From NCBI GenBank assembly GCA_964539825.1, contig CAZIKF010000062.1:1-19201 (forward strand): 19,201 nt of DNA. Direction: 5' to 3'. The notes below the pieces were generated by a model. That model was not told the DNA's origin. It was given only the letters and a program-made list of their open reading frames with translations, and did not search any database. A program made the position numbers and the translations under genes. Shown one piece after another: positions 12,401-17,122 of this stretch (position 1 is the stretch's first letter; every line of letters starts with the position of its first letter). The stretch is from CAZIKF01 sp964539825. Lineage in GTDB: Bacteria; Muiribacteriota; UBA6191.

Positions 12401-15400
12401 AATAGGTCAGTAGATCCTTAAGATTGCCAGATCCATCAATTCCACCGGCATGGTAAATCCGATTTTCAGCCTCAAAGAGATGATAGGCTCCAAAGTTGTT
12501 ACCCAGGTTCGTGTGTGAGCTTAAGCTTTCAAAGTTTGGAGCGGTCGCGACAAAGCTAAGAATAGTGGAGTTGGGGTTCGTGTGATCCTGATTTTCAGTC
12601 CCTCCCGCGATTAGAAATGCCCCGGTGGAAGTTCCAAATACACCGGCTGAGGGAGAAATTGGCAATACCTGGGGATCGAATCGATTTAGGTTGGCAATGT
12701 TAGTACGTGCCCAGGTGGGAGTGATGGATAGGGAAGGCTGCATCAGAACGGAGTCTGCTCCGGCGGCGAATCGATTGGATCCCTCAAAAATGTTCTTTTG
12801 ACTGCGAAACGCCATTTGATCGGCGTTGATACCGGCTACTTGATCATGGGAGTGAAGATGGTCGGCGAAGTACTCTGGAAATGTTGCCTGATGAGTTTCA
12901 TTAAAGGATTGATCCGGAAGGATAACCAAAGTGGTCATGGTTTCGATGTTTACACTCGTTGTAGATGTTCCAGAGCGCAGTTGCAGTAAAGAGCGATAAA
13001 GTTCGATTTTTCCAGTGTGATCGAAATCGAATGAGGAGGTAAGATTTCCCTGGTTTGAGAGTGAGAGGTCTTCGTCAACTTTGAAAATGATTGCCGTGGG
13101 AGTGGTGAGCCCCGTGAGAAGAAGTAGCTTGGTGTCGTACTCATTAGTTTCTGAAAAATCAGGATCAATGAGAAGCTTTGAGTGCAGCAATGCCTGATCA
13201 TCCACGCTAAGTTCACGAAGTTTAGTCTGCTCTGATGGATCGACGAAAAATTTTGGGTCATCGAGGTCGCTAAAGAGTGGAATGAGTAAAGCCTGGCTTG
13301 GAATAGTAATCGGGTTGGTAGATTCCACTGATAGCTGATTAAGCCTGGTTGAACCATTCAGGCGGGATTGGAAAGCATTGTCATCCGAATCCAAAAACGA
13401 CTGCATGGTGACTTGATCATTGATACTGAACGAGCCAGACCCTTGAGCTGTAGAGATCGAAGTCATTTTTCCCGCAAGTAGATTCAGTCCGTTTCCTTGT
13501 GAATCTTCAAACTCAAGAATGCGGACATCGGGGTTGTTGGTACCCAGGGTCCAGGTATCGCTAAGGAGTACTCCCTTCGCGCTGGAGAGCAGAAAATGTA
13601 CCGCACCTGTAACTTTGGCACCCCCCTTTATGGAGTTGATATTGCCTTCCGCATCAATTCTAAAGGTAGGAACGTTATTGCTATCAATGATTGAGAAGGA
13701 GTCTTCAATGCTCAGGGTAGATCCCTGAAAATCTGAAGGATCCTGGATACTTACATCTCCAAACACCTTTAGTAGACCAAGTAGATCTACAAAATCAGTA
13801 ATTTTGACGAAAGTGTTAAATCTGACCGACCGTGCCGTCAGGTTCCCGAGGGCATCCACATGGAATACTACTCTGGAGGTTTGATCCTTGAGAGAGATTT
13901 CACTTCTGATGAGAGTCTCCCCTAAAACGGTGACAGGTCCGGAGAGGGAAGCGGACTGATTCACTCGCAACTCTCCTCCCAGGGTCAGACTCCGAGCGGT
14001 GAGGATGTCCGTTATGATCTGGGAAGTAACCTCTAGAGTGTTCAGGATTGAAGATCCAGAGGGATCAATTCTAAAGGAAGTATCATTCTCATCGAAAAAG
14101 GAGGGGGCATGGATTTCATCCGGGTTTTGCAAGTTGTGCTTCAATGTCAAAGTAGAGCCTACGGAAAGATCCTTCTTGGCATGAAGAACTCCATCTATTT
14201 CCAACTCGCCCTCCACGACTAGCTCATTCATGGTGCTGGAACCATCGGGATTCATAACGGCAGTGGCAGGATTCGAGCCGGAAACAGAGTCAAGATCTTC
14301 GAAGCGGCTGCCTTGAATTCCCTGCTCGAAAGTGGACTGAAAAGAAATCCTCGCGGATTGCGCTTCGATGGTCCCGCCAATCAAGATTTCACCCAGTACA
14401 TTCAAATTTCCGCCCAATTTCAATTCATCCGTGAGCTCAAGAGAATTCCAGATGGACTTGGAACTCGGGTCCGTATAAAAAAGAGCTGAAGTGGATTGAA
14501 AAGAAGGCGCAACGGCGAAACCGGGTACGTCCTGTGTGCCCAGGCGGCCATTGTCAGCGGTGAGAGTGGACTGGACCCTGAGCTCATCTTCAAAAATAAC
14601 GGAAGAACCAAGAAACTCAAGATCATTCTTTAGTCTCAGATGATTGAGAACGCTGGATTGATTGGGATCGATAAGGAAAGAGGTATCCTGAAGATCCTTG
14701 AAGATAGAACTTCCCAGTTGGTTGGTATTTTCAAGATTCGCTGCTTGAATCCAGGAGTCGGTCGGGCAATCTGCAGGATTGAGGAAACATCCAAAAATAG
14801 TCTGCCCGCGGGCGTCTATTTTTCCCTCTAAAAACACATCTCCCCTGACAGTGAGTTCTCCCCAGAGATCTAGAATGGAGGAGGTCGCTGTGGTTGGAGG
14901 TACCATTTTTATCGACCCATGGACGTTGAGCGAGTTCGCTTTAAAGTCCATCAGGCCTAACGGGTTATAGAGCTCAAAATCCTCGATGAGGGTTTCATCG
15001 TGATCCGATAAGGTCCCTAGATAGGCAAAATCGTGTGCTGGTCCATCTCCAAACACTACTTTGACTCGATTTTTATCAAGGAAATTCAAAGCGCTTGATC
15101 CCTGGGGACCAAAGGAAGTGATCAAGTCTTTCTTGACCAGGAAACTACTTTCAAGAACCAGGCCAGTCGCGTTAAAAATATTCTGCTTTTCCCAGATATT
15201 CTGGTCTGGAAGCCGGGCTAGTTCGGGGTCAATTCGAAGGTAACTGATCCGTGTTTCATCGGTAAACTTAGGATCATTTATAATCTGAAGGATCTCCTCG
15301 GCATCAGCCTGGGAAACAAGGTCGTGGTTGTGGAAATTAGTGGTTTCACCACCAAGTAAGGCTTCTAGTATCTCCTCTGTAAAGATAGGGTGAAAAAGTA

Positions 15401-16952
15401 CCTTTGCCTTTCGCTCAAAAGCTCGATTAGGCGAACGGGGAAAGCGGATTCTCTCGACCCTCTTATCTAGTTCTAACTTAGCACTGGCGAAGTCTTCAAA
15501 ATAGAATTTGATAGCTCGGAATTTGGAATTTCTGGATGGCTTGATCGCATATTCATTCTGAAGAAGAACGTCACTGAAGGCTCGATCCAGGGTGGTGTCA
15601 TCCAGGAATGCCCTTCCAATGGTTCTGAAAAACTTCCCAGCCCTGAGTTTAAAAAATTTCTCATTCTTATATTCCGGGGCAGCATTAGGATCGATGATCC
15701 CCTGGTTAAGGAGTCGAAATCGCGAGAGATGAAGGTTTCGGGCATCGAGATGGTCGAGAACTCCCGATTCGGAAATATCTGCCTCGATGAGCAGGTTTCC
15801 CCTTTCAAGGGTTAAACCGGCATCGGATCCATCAATGATGAGACCTGAATTTCCTTTCAATTTCAGGTTTGATCCACCTTCCAGGGACAGAGTTTGGGAG
15901 CCGAGTTTCGGAGATTGATTGAGAATTGACAAATTTCGAAAGGTGGTTTGCCCGCCTGGATCCAGGGTATAGCGAACTCCAGCATAGACCCCGGAATTTA
16001 CCTTTGGATCATCTAGATCTTCAAAGCGGTTGAATTGGACCGAGCGAAAAGCAAAGAGCCTTCCAGGGAACTTGGTACTGGCGCTTACTCCCTCGCAGTC
16101 TTCAGCCATACAGAGGCTATTGAGTAAGATATTGCCTTCATCGAGCGTGATATTTCCTTCCAGGTTTGCGGTAGAGTCCTTTAAATACATGGTTCCCTCA
16201 ATATCAAAAGCCAGATTGGACTCTGTAGGCTGCATTACAATTCGTAATGTTGTGTTTTTAAGATAAGCTCCCTGGTTCTTTTCCAAATCACCAAAGGAGG
16301 AATTGAGATCTCTGCCTTCTAGGGTATCAATGTGAACAACGCTGCCGGAATCTGAGGCTTCGGCGGAACCATAAACTATGCTTAGTCTTCCTTTCTTAAC
16401 CTGCGTTCCAGTCAGATCGATGCTCGAAATTGAAAAGGGAAATCCATCAATATTGTAGTCAGGTTTTATTTGTTCAAAACCCTCGGCTAACGAACGCTGC
16501 ATAAAAACACGTATGGCGTAATTTGCCTCAGGAAAGTCTGATCGTCGCACCAGGTCCTGGGAATCTTGAGCATTGAAACTATAGTCTACAGTTGATTCGA
16601 AAACGGAAACGCTGTCTTCTGAGGCTCCTATGGTTCTTCCAAAATCATCCTCTTCCAGGATTATCTTGAAAAAGCCGCCGATAACCGGGACTTCCTCATA
16701 AATGCGATCCCAGACAATCACTTCACGCTCCTCTTCTGGAAGTGACTGATCGAAAGATCTTTTGATGATCAAAACCTGCATGGTCAAGGTTTGGTTATAA
16801 GGTCCAAGATCTGGATCTTCAACAAACCCGGAAAATTCCATAGACTGCTCACCAGCGGCTTGAAGATTTGATGAGATCGGTAGGAGGACGAGGATGATTA
16901 GAAGGTAGAGAATTCTAGGAAGTAAAGGAAACAGAGGAAACAATGGAATCAT
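78..16952 (-). CDS. Giant exported repetitive protein with tail-fibre-like, beta-propeller and decapeptide-repeat modules (putative adhesin/fibre)
   Basis: The reading frame encodes about 5,624 residues with no internal stop. Order by residue: signal peptide 1-35; N-terminal beta domain 36-180; beta-rich stalk with tail-fibre-like motifs 180-1400; kelch and TolB/PD40-like propellers 1405-2550; decapeptide arrays at about 2565-2904, 3166-3736, 4066-4131 and 4421-5484; a kelch-like propeller at 2908-3165; Asp-box propellers at 3738-4064 and 4132-4421; Cys-rich end 5498-5624. The start at 16952 is chosen because it puts a hydrophobic signal peptide at the N-terminus. The frame is open up to an ATG at 17132, overlapping the upstream gene by 10 bases, but those 60 extra residues are translated palindromic repeat. 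No good Shine-Dalgarno precedes either start. No catalytic motif is visible. A surface or secreted fibre that binds ligands through its propellers is an inference; no named family covers the whole protein. Confidence 0.9.
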   Translation of the reverse strand: MIPLFPLFPLLPRILYLLIILVLLPISSNLQAAGEQSMEFSGFVEDPDLGPYNQTLTMQVLIIKRSFDQSLPEEEREVIVWDRIYEEVPVIGGFFKIILEEDDFGRTIGASEDSVSVFESTVDYSFNAQDSQDLVRRSDFPEANYAIRVFMQRSLAEGFEQIKPDYNIDGFPFSISSIDLTGTQVKKGRLSIVYGSAEASDSGSVVHIDTLEGRDLNSSFGDLEKNQGAYLKNTTLRIVMQPTESNLAFDIEGTMYLKDSTANLEGNITLDEGNILLNSLCMAEDCEGVSASTKFPGRLFAFRSVQFNRFEDLDDPKVNSGVYAGVRYTLDPGGQTTFRNLSILNQSPKLGSQTLSLEGGSNLKLKGNSGLIIDGSDAGLTLERGNLLIEADISESGVLDHLDARNLHLSRFRLLNQGIIDPNAAPEYKNEKFFKLRAGKFFRTIGRAFLDDTTLDRAFSDVLLQNEYAIKPSRNSKFRAIKFYFEDFASAKLELDKRVERIRFPRSPNRAFERKAKVLFHPIFTEEILEALLGGETTNFHNHDLVSQADAEEILQIINDPKFTDETRISYLRIDPELARLPDQNIWEKQNIFNATGLVLESSFLVKKDLITSFGPQGSSALNFLDKNRVKVVFGDGPAHDFAYLGTLSDHDETLIEDFELYNPLGLMDFKANSLNVHGSIKMVPPTTATSSILDLWGELTVRGDVFLEGKIDARGQTIFGCFLNPADCPTDSWIQAANLENTNQLGSSIFKDLQDTSFLIDPNQSSVLNHLRLKNDLEFLGSSVIFEDELRVQSTLTADNGRLGTQDVPGFAVAPSFQSTSALFYTDPSSKSIWNSLELTDELKLGGNLNVLGEILIGGTIEAQSARISFQSTFEQGIQGSRFEDLDSVSGSNPATAVMNPDGSSTMNELVVEGELEIDGVLHAKKDLSVGSTLTLKHNLQNPDEIHAPSFFDENDTSFRIDPSGSSILNTLEVTSQIITDILTARSLTLGGELRVNQSASLSGPVTVLGETLIRSEISLKDQTSRVVFHVDALGNLTARSVRFNTFVKITDFVDLLGLLKVFGDVSIQDPSDFQGSTLSIEDSFSIIDSNNVPTFRIDAEGNINSIKGGAKVTGAVHFLLSSAKGVLLSDTWTLGTNNPDVRILEFEDSQGNGLNLLAGKMTSISTAQGSGSFSINDQVTMQSFLDSDDNAFQSRLNGSTRLNQLSVESTNPITIPSQALLIPLFSDLDDPKFFVDPSEQTKLRELSVDDQALLHSKLLIDPDFSETNEYDTKLLLLTGLTTPTAIIFKVDEDLSLSNQGNLTSSFDFDHTGKIELYRSLLQLRSGTSTTSVNIETMTTLVILPDQSFNETHQATFPEYFADHLHSHDQVAGINADQMAFRSQKNIFEGSNRFAAGADSVLMQPSLSITPTWARTNIANLNRFDPQVLPISPSAGVFGTSTGAFLIAGGTENQDHTNPNSTILSFVATAPNFESLSSHTNLGNNFGAYHLFEAENRIYHAGGIDGSGNLKDLLTYYNGTWATNTVPNPVAYSQLKDVNGNLYLFGGFKLENSKVYENDDNFVGTNGSLSKQSSNFPPKLQQRVDVHIYARGTTIYRNSHGFDSEQGIYSHGSNVFAPRLSRSAIDICFHDNSRNLHVYNLITETATNLSIQGHHCHWGPETEPDSLYYIAGTKEYGKLQKIDRDGNNSTTFAALSPYDFRRFQILSDGTLNLVGQSQVAGVPGERFLLKTTTLQVNAIDSDGTDQIVVLDSSLDVDYPKVHANQLYYLNSNASSNSVTNLFVSELDGSDSRQVTYFPQGINERPAFLESGEALLAVDAFHVSSSKLPTTYEQGCAASFHDKVYLFGAGNSEDQILEYDPDNDTFETLLETLPFDTPFSCTFDGSTNVYFQQGNTFWYYDLSQSRFWPLSKITGAETDSEGTLTYSTNTESVYFLEELTSTSAKFYEFDPDQNSWSTLASPNRIYADSTIAAVSDHIYLLGNRLATDSNQKFKIVSSTWSSISDSPVSSHHSFNLDILSPNQVFISGGLTALSPLLRAWIYKPDLDQFVERPALDENSILSGSYLHKIQQLYLFGGDGKENTLQIYPLNAASDTDFAQIMRLDLLSEEISHETSAPTFEHATVSPISSDVAYFEPTLGLRYYNPHTSTHSTLVNSTSADDVTGIALAPENDWVYFSNLDGSVHNIYRTSLDGSGLENLSNSSLTGVSGSVQFVSDDHERLYLITNSKPAQVLIHGGTPAREIGSSEITQFGFYSTTAVQELRDGVLYRSSIANLNSGSLDLNPREIREETSTQGLLLVQDVFEDSQGDFLISARRHFNTTNIYFLSDERENALPLTSFTDTDNFGFAPHRVGSSDAVQFTLSQTSSIALVSLENSTLGTLSNSSRENDSGSPFETGKFRNRSFTFDNRIYALLGNKIYRTQFLGPTATGLSWEYFDTQAQIDSNRWQVTQYLNRAFLYQEDSREIYRYFPDEKAMYPVGSVGSALETGTLAVAANPVDATKFHFYHVAGGSVAKLDTLSQPEGNLSFEIYSSSQSTAESEGLKVLTIGTDGEFFARALSGTAIIDDQTISGGAGNLGILDGSLTAADFEAAVIIETKIELEAFSGEHFPDSMITGVKVTTSSLDGSLFQTGILDSTEIGAQQLEARHLALSTLQTSKFVSATLLSEDFADKSIEGDHIISSSLPGSVFASAAILARHIAFETLDTDEFLSKTLKTEQILDDSLEHTDIATDQFENRHFQTSSVTTQKVTSAAVISSIIAPLTLRTDNFLDYSLETSDFASETIEGTNMVTGAVNTSHILDDDSGIATQNLSNSSLTFEKFADDSLDGSQVDTAGILSADILQLTITNRELGPASIDSARVENNTIENSRLAPAAITIDKIDDDAIADIDLADDSIIDRHISAGGSGDYTTFSGFSFSNRSNTPMAVFEDNIYLAGGLKINLHTKSTSTVSALLSTPLTASAFASNETTLYLFRNSVLSAFDFESETLYTVSTKTFANSNDTGAGGLLHKGDFYFLGGLGDHSGSVDKYSFSNDTWTNVQRMPLDITGSEAVSTGTTIYVFMGNEISEYDEGDDNWNSTNLGINFDFTGCDVIEYQEFFYLFGGKDDHSAIFRYDLSSGSLTQLTSQPFEIGSSNGGTNQVILAQSRFYIPSFSGTLDNSLILWHPRLDAAIGSEHIDSNAVTSSNLVSASLSSLVFGVDSIEGPEVVDSEVFNVDIEDNQLTTNSIAEEIFNSTHLKQAAVVSSKLASSSVDSRVIEDSSLEDEDFATDSIDSDALAIGSIGDEEVHPYAVTSAKLSADSISLAKVAFDSIKGEDIVDQEIKTVDIADLSMENSAFQTLVIEGRHVLDGEIRSEHLIDDSIIRVKIAIETLEEDVFSTASINAPTMVRDEDISAFHFAQEVLTESKVSTSPLEVLTNSRFQDNAVTSADISASAITESKVDTSAIQLSHIASQVLEDRSFADFAIQTDHLVDGLLSHFQFADKTLTTTDFANRSMVDDQFAADSIRSEHFINRSLHSDDFKDHSIGADLLPDSIDSSQILAQSLTSADFADDAIATHAFAVSVILSNHITSGTLTNQRFGDDQISEIKFRPDSLITQDLDSSSLDKDKILSKTLSGEHLITSNLSGLLLEDFTLKGQHFISGTIPSSKIGSAVLSGDSFAPFQVLTDHITNSEIKSEHITDLAITQEKLAPSDVFGSTQILDGSILGTSIVSFSLYNSDLAADSIRDDLIQTEVINQFQDLNESGSVYDAATSALNLFIADAIDVSGSSGEKLFYIFRRGQDAIETTSDFTSFPNQGTVPCTQIEDIFFLSRIQGYAVCTDLTLYFTDSSATSWSKVTQVPESVLDLHYFDLHTAVMMTRDSGSESIWYSSNSGRNWTRMVGPISDGLPWTIFSDTVAVPSQQETTTGKIYYSTNRGATFQSVVLDDGATTSSKVHGITLVRDGTELWGTIERDGSWDLAKFISFGASVQSKTPSGLQTSFQNSSPTMQPIEFHDKIYFFTETSTFGVWVYDIAEDSMVQILPAVAISSDASISDEDYLQSPVHLGESKILHRGSDLKAYTWEPNVYDHVLSASLTKSSLGSATLTSINFRRGSIENASFGTGVIGSTYLKSGGFTHGEFLEKTQVTQSFESLHGSDDGSILYAASGTSLSKSNDHGVSFSSLYTSPGETLTRIHFLDNYLISGTSSSNLILSTDGGVSFSRITSTPFQTDARLGFIHNPKSILAFGVNSSNEVQPAAYNSDLKAFLELKNSSLETVIVVSGTNGIYPAQVDFVDGDTGYLGVYRPGTGDYLFKTQDGGFSWSSIETSISSHIPVFQILEDGEFWLGYGENLHRYNSDSKASTTTIPDGSAIRGIHFLDANVGLLVTTAAAWVSYDGGASFSRFDILTQPPTDLVMLDQNEAVFSGPNLNLRRLKPQSTHQPLGALDSSVFSTSTKLQAVHFSSEGLTGADLDSGALQSGSIVDSHLDAEKLATSTINASQIESDSLDRHLFALESLTTAKFAADGVHGDNIRLEVLDTNHIIDGTITGAELANSILDSDSITDGSLSTDLIQDDSFFGSVLADQQILSTHLRDSSFSDSEFASSVFSAQHLQDQSLGTTHLSSPGFDLELEKVTLRSLTDNSLNSSQISSFHIEDDSIYAYLIESGSVSVDKLTDSAITEAKWRDDSIIRSLLALQVVSSSHVLSREVSGSHFLPATLSRSRFANTSIPSEKLTSYSFASREFVSGSLVAGKLSTTSGNLLTGSKLDTATVTSGTLGGTFATSYFADNSFTETKFDTAVITQSELSSNILTQGHFADLGIQGEDFGSDSIIRIKVLTNTGFAFAIAADAIHGSNVMSHELESAKFAGGIEGTKIANKVIFSSQLGTLAPTQVADHSIVGRVIKLEGLDDSSTSDNAFLTGHFSSGGLFSAVMADDLILLSNTQSAVLSSIHFKDNSLKGEDFLGFIPGSKISSQTLTGGEFVDEFLIGSAITSASLTQGRISSETLSARELLNHSLEAGNLSSNTFKDSAFKSAALTSSDFDSRVLSSTNITDASVETSQIETEEITGSHVAALNLNEDHFSDQSIDSSRIASRGTVEDGLGAVPQNRLDSGAITLAKLSTTQRIPAYKFDLHAILASSFQTQVVNSSHLIAESIDGSQFSTGINGNRITSDTLPANLLSSFGFTSIWIKDGTITERVLASSVLVNDHFASASILTTGIDDLTIPTSRFASSSITAGSIIDDSLEAVDFIANSLTGAHVSSRSLTADILALGNVESSKVDDDSLLWPHLEDGALHAVHLDGLVISTEHIFNSTVSLTLVTGQVSGVHILDGSLIGSEFATSIPGSKFAANSIAGDRFQSSTIDTSKFPTTIPRTKLADNTLRISKFNTSTTLFTDNSVVNSESVTGDDFQTNTIGEDRLSNRTLQSTDFSELLTSGTVPSLEVTSGKIQDGSITGVTLFKDSSNSSDTRLLNHTYLLDGLVDGSGIPASAIDKTHLLTSETNFQKLMDMGAGDNESHADFMHVHIRPALSCPTNYTNLSGNLEYCIRSADLTDTPENSVETCALDGQTQGHVCNFQEYTSACQADEASLNLDDGSSYLTSNYSTSKVLGFQPPGTGCQLLENPAAFSYSSASTAKFRCCLNN
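490..3690 (-). repeat. Decapeptide-repeat array 3, about 105 units (30-bp coding period)
   Basis: About 1,065 residues in which Ile, Leu, Val or Phe recurs every fifth position. Two pentads make a ten-residue unit: [Ile/Leu]-x-[Ser/Thr/Gly]-x-x-[Phe/Ile/Leu]-x-x-x-[Ser/Thr/Ala]. Examples are ITEAKWRDDS and ITSASLTQGR. The spacing resembles pentapeptide-repeat proteins, but the A-[D/N]-L-x-x signature is absent. It matches instead the DGAVTSAKLADG-type repeats seen in many large bacterial surface proteins. Units are strongly diverged in DNA. This is the longest array in the window. Confidence 0.85.
3690..4560 (-). other. Asp-box (BNR/sortilin-like) beta-propeller IV of the giant protein
   Basis: Four Asp-box-like motifs (Ser/Thr-x-Asp-x-Gly-x-Ser/Thr-Trp/Phe) are visible: SNDHGVSF near 4475, STDGGVSF near 4360, TQDGGFSW near 4050 and SYDGGASF near 3815. 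They are separated by beta-strand-like segments such as ILYAASGTSLSKS and TGYLGVYRPGTGDYLF. This is typical of BNR-repeat, sialidase-like and Ycf48-like propellers. Sialidase catalytic residues (an Arg triad with FRIP) are not seen, so a binding rather than enzymatic role is more likely. Confidence 0.75.
4560..4755 (-). repeat. Short decapeptide linker between the two Asp-box propellers
   Basis: About 65 residues with the same five-residue spacing as the long arrays, for example ASLTKSSLGSATLTSINF. It separates propellers III and IV, so the two propellers are inserted into, or strung along, the same repeat shaft. Confidence 0.7.
4755..5740 (-). other. Asp-box (BNR-like) beta-propeller III of the giant protein
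   Basis: Two clear Asp-box-like motifs are present: SSNSGRNW near 5325 and STNRGATF near 5205. Weaker blades include LYFTDSSATSWSKV near 5450. Two cysteines (PCTQIE and YAVCTD, about 25 residues apart) could pair. The end of the segment, with KIYFFTETSTFGVWVYDIAEDSMV, is kelch-like. No enzyme active site is recognised. Confidence 0.7.
5745..7450 (-). repeat. Decapeptide-repeat array 2, about 57 units
   Basis: About 570 residues of the ten-residue repeat, including near-consensus stretches such as AVTSAKLSADSISLAKVAF and SIKGEDIVDQEIKTVDIADL. The hydrophobic five-residue register is kept over almost the whole block. It joins the kelch-like propeller II to Asp-box propeller III. Confidence 0.85.
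7460..8230 (-). other. Kelch-like beta-propeller II of the giant protein
   Basis: Repeated blades of the form hydrophobic-Tyr-Leu/Phe-x-Gly-Gly followed by Tyr-x-x-x-x-x-x-Trp/Leu are visible: DNIYLAGG near 8165, GDFYFLGGLGD near 7910, YSFSNDTWTNV near 7845, TTIYVFMGNEISEYDEGDD near 7755, EFFYLFGGKDD near 7645. About five to six blades can be counted, consistent with one propeller. It interrupts the decapeptide repeats, which resume at once on both sides. Confidence 0.75.
8240..9270 (-). repeat. Decapeptide-repeat array 1, about 34 units
   Basis: About 340 residues of the ten-residue repeat, starting near DDQTISGGAGNLGILDGS and ending near ADDSIIDRHISAGGSG, where kelch-like propeller II begins. 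A clean run such as SIDSARVENNTIENSRLAP shows Ile or Leu/Val at positions 1 and 6 of every ten. Confidence 0.85.
9300..12740 (-). other. Tandem kelch-like and TolB/PD40-like beta-propellers (region I)
   Basis: About 1,145 residues of alternating propeller types. Kelch-like blades (FLIAGGTEN, IYHAGGID, LYLFGGFK) fill about 12730-11780. A TolB/PD40-like stretch with LFVSELDGSDSRQVTYF lies near 11600. A second kelch-like set (KVYLFGAGN, VYFQQGNTFWYYD, LYLFGGDGKEN) covers about 11470-10700. A second PD40-like stretch with DWVYFSNLDG and IYRTSLDGSGLENLS lies near 10400. A last kelch-like set (RIYALLGNKIYRT) lies near 9710. Exact blade counts cannot be fixed by eye. Such propellers usually bind proteins or glycans; no catalytic residues are recognised. 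Confidence 0.7.
13195..16035 (-). repeat. Tail-fibre-like DP-x-G-x-S-x-LN repeats of the stalk
   Basis: About nine diverged copies of a motif of the form Phe-x-Asp-x-Asp-Asp-x-x-Phe/Tyr-x-x-Asp-Pro-x-Gly-x-Ser-x-Leu-Asn-x-Leu occur: near 15980, 14675 (TSFLIDPNQSSVLNHL), 14460, 14255, 14065 (TSFRIDPSGSSILNTLEV), 13845, 13650, 13370 and 13240 (KFFVDPSEQTKLREL). Beta-strand segments rich in Leu-x-Val-x-Gly lie between them. The motif resembles the NTxYYxDPxGTSxLN element of phage tail fibres and related bacterial fibre proteins. Confidence 0.65.
15040..15720 (-). other. Basic non-repetitive segment with HNHD motif in the stalk
   Basis: About residues 411-637 break the beta-rich pattern. The segment is rich in Lys, Arg and Phe (AGKFFRTIGRAF, LDKRVERIRFPRSPNRAFER) and has a probably helical stretch (QADAEEILQIINDP). 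It contains HNHD (15321-15332), then WEKQNIFNATGLV, a pair that recurs later as HLHSHDQVAG (about 12840-12863) followed by SQKNIFEGSNRF. I do not recognise a family. Confidence 0.45.
16355..16847 (-). other. N-terminal beta domain after the signal peptide
   Basis: About residues 36-200: EFSGFVEDPDLGPYNQTLTM, a strand ending VIVWDRIYEEV, then GGFFKIILEED, and NYAIRVFMQRS before FPFSISSIDL. The order (SG-x-hydrophobic, a strand of the structural kind MQVLII, W-x-x-x-x-x-V, G-x-F-x-I-x-L, YAIRV, PFSIS) fits the N-terminal domain often seen in bacterial fibre-like proteins, where a GRL-type start, a LW-x-E strand, GxFxVxLG and a final RxxIxS follow each other. It is a divergent member at best. 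Confidence 0.45.
16848..16952 (-). other. Signal peptide of the giant protein
   Basis: Starting at 16952 the protein begins MIPLFPLFPLLPRILYLLII and runs on to SSNLQAAGEQ. A long Leu/Ile core follows a single Arg, with likely signal-peptidase I cleavage around NLQA-A or QAA-G. No lipobox cysteine is present. The n-region is unusual in being Pro-Leu-Phe-rich with only one positive charge. Confidence 0.7.
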
Positions 16953-16967
16953 TTGAATAGGAGTGCG

Positions 16968-16984
16968 CCCGCCATGTGGGCGGG
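16968..16984. repeat. Short perfect hairpin in the spacer
   Basis: CCCGCC (16968-16973) and GGCGGG (16979-16984) form a 6-bp stem around a 5-base loop. It sits 16 bases upstream of the chosen start codon of the giant gene and could affect access to it. No U-run follows, so it is not a standard terminator. Confidence 0.6.
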
Positions 16985-17033
16985 ATGTGGGTCCCCTGGT
17001 CAAGCCAGAGGACGACGAAATCATTCCGTCATC
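16985..17033. repeat. Dispersed palindromic repeat, copy 1
   Basis: This 49-bp stretch matches 17069-17117 without gaps at 34 of 49 positions (counted by hand). Its core, CCCCTGG-TCAAG-CCAGAGG (16993-17011), folds in the minus-strand RNA with a CUUGA loop and one G-U pair. The CTTGA-looped palindrome resembles intergenic repeats common in Alphaproteobacteria. It lies in the spacer between the two genes. Confidence 0.65.
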
Positions 17034-17053
17034 CCGCGACTTGATCGCGGGAT
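17031..17053. repeat. Perfect 9-bp stem palindrome with CTTGA loop
   Basis: ATCCCGCGA (17031-17039), loop CTTGA, TCGCGGGAT (17045-17053). It is flanked by the two direct copies at 16985 and 17069. It resembles REP-like or BIME-like palindromes scattered in Gram-negative genomes. The minus-strand RNA has no U-run after it, so Rho-independent termination is unlikely; mRNA stabilisation or partial polarity is possible. Confidence 0.75.
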
Positions 17054-17068
17054 CCATGCTTTTGTTGG

Positions 17069-17117
17069 GCGTGGGTCTCTGGGTCGAGCCTGAAGTTGAC
17101 GAAATTAGCCTGTTATC
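17069..17117. repeat. Dispersed palindromic repeat, copy 2 (degraded)
   Basis: This is the diverged partner of the copy at 16985-17033, in the same orientation. Its palindrome (core around 17077-17097) is more decayed, with two unpaired positions by hand folding. It begins just downstream of the stop codon of the upstream gene. Confidence 0.6.
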
Positions 17118-17122
17118 CTTCC

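Noticed and set aside
17031..17053. Rho-independent terminator between the two genes
   Set aside because: The stem is perfect, but neither strand has a U-run after it and the sequence matches dispersed palindromes better.
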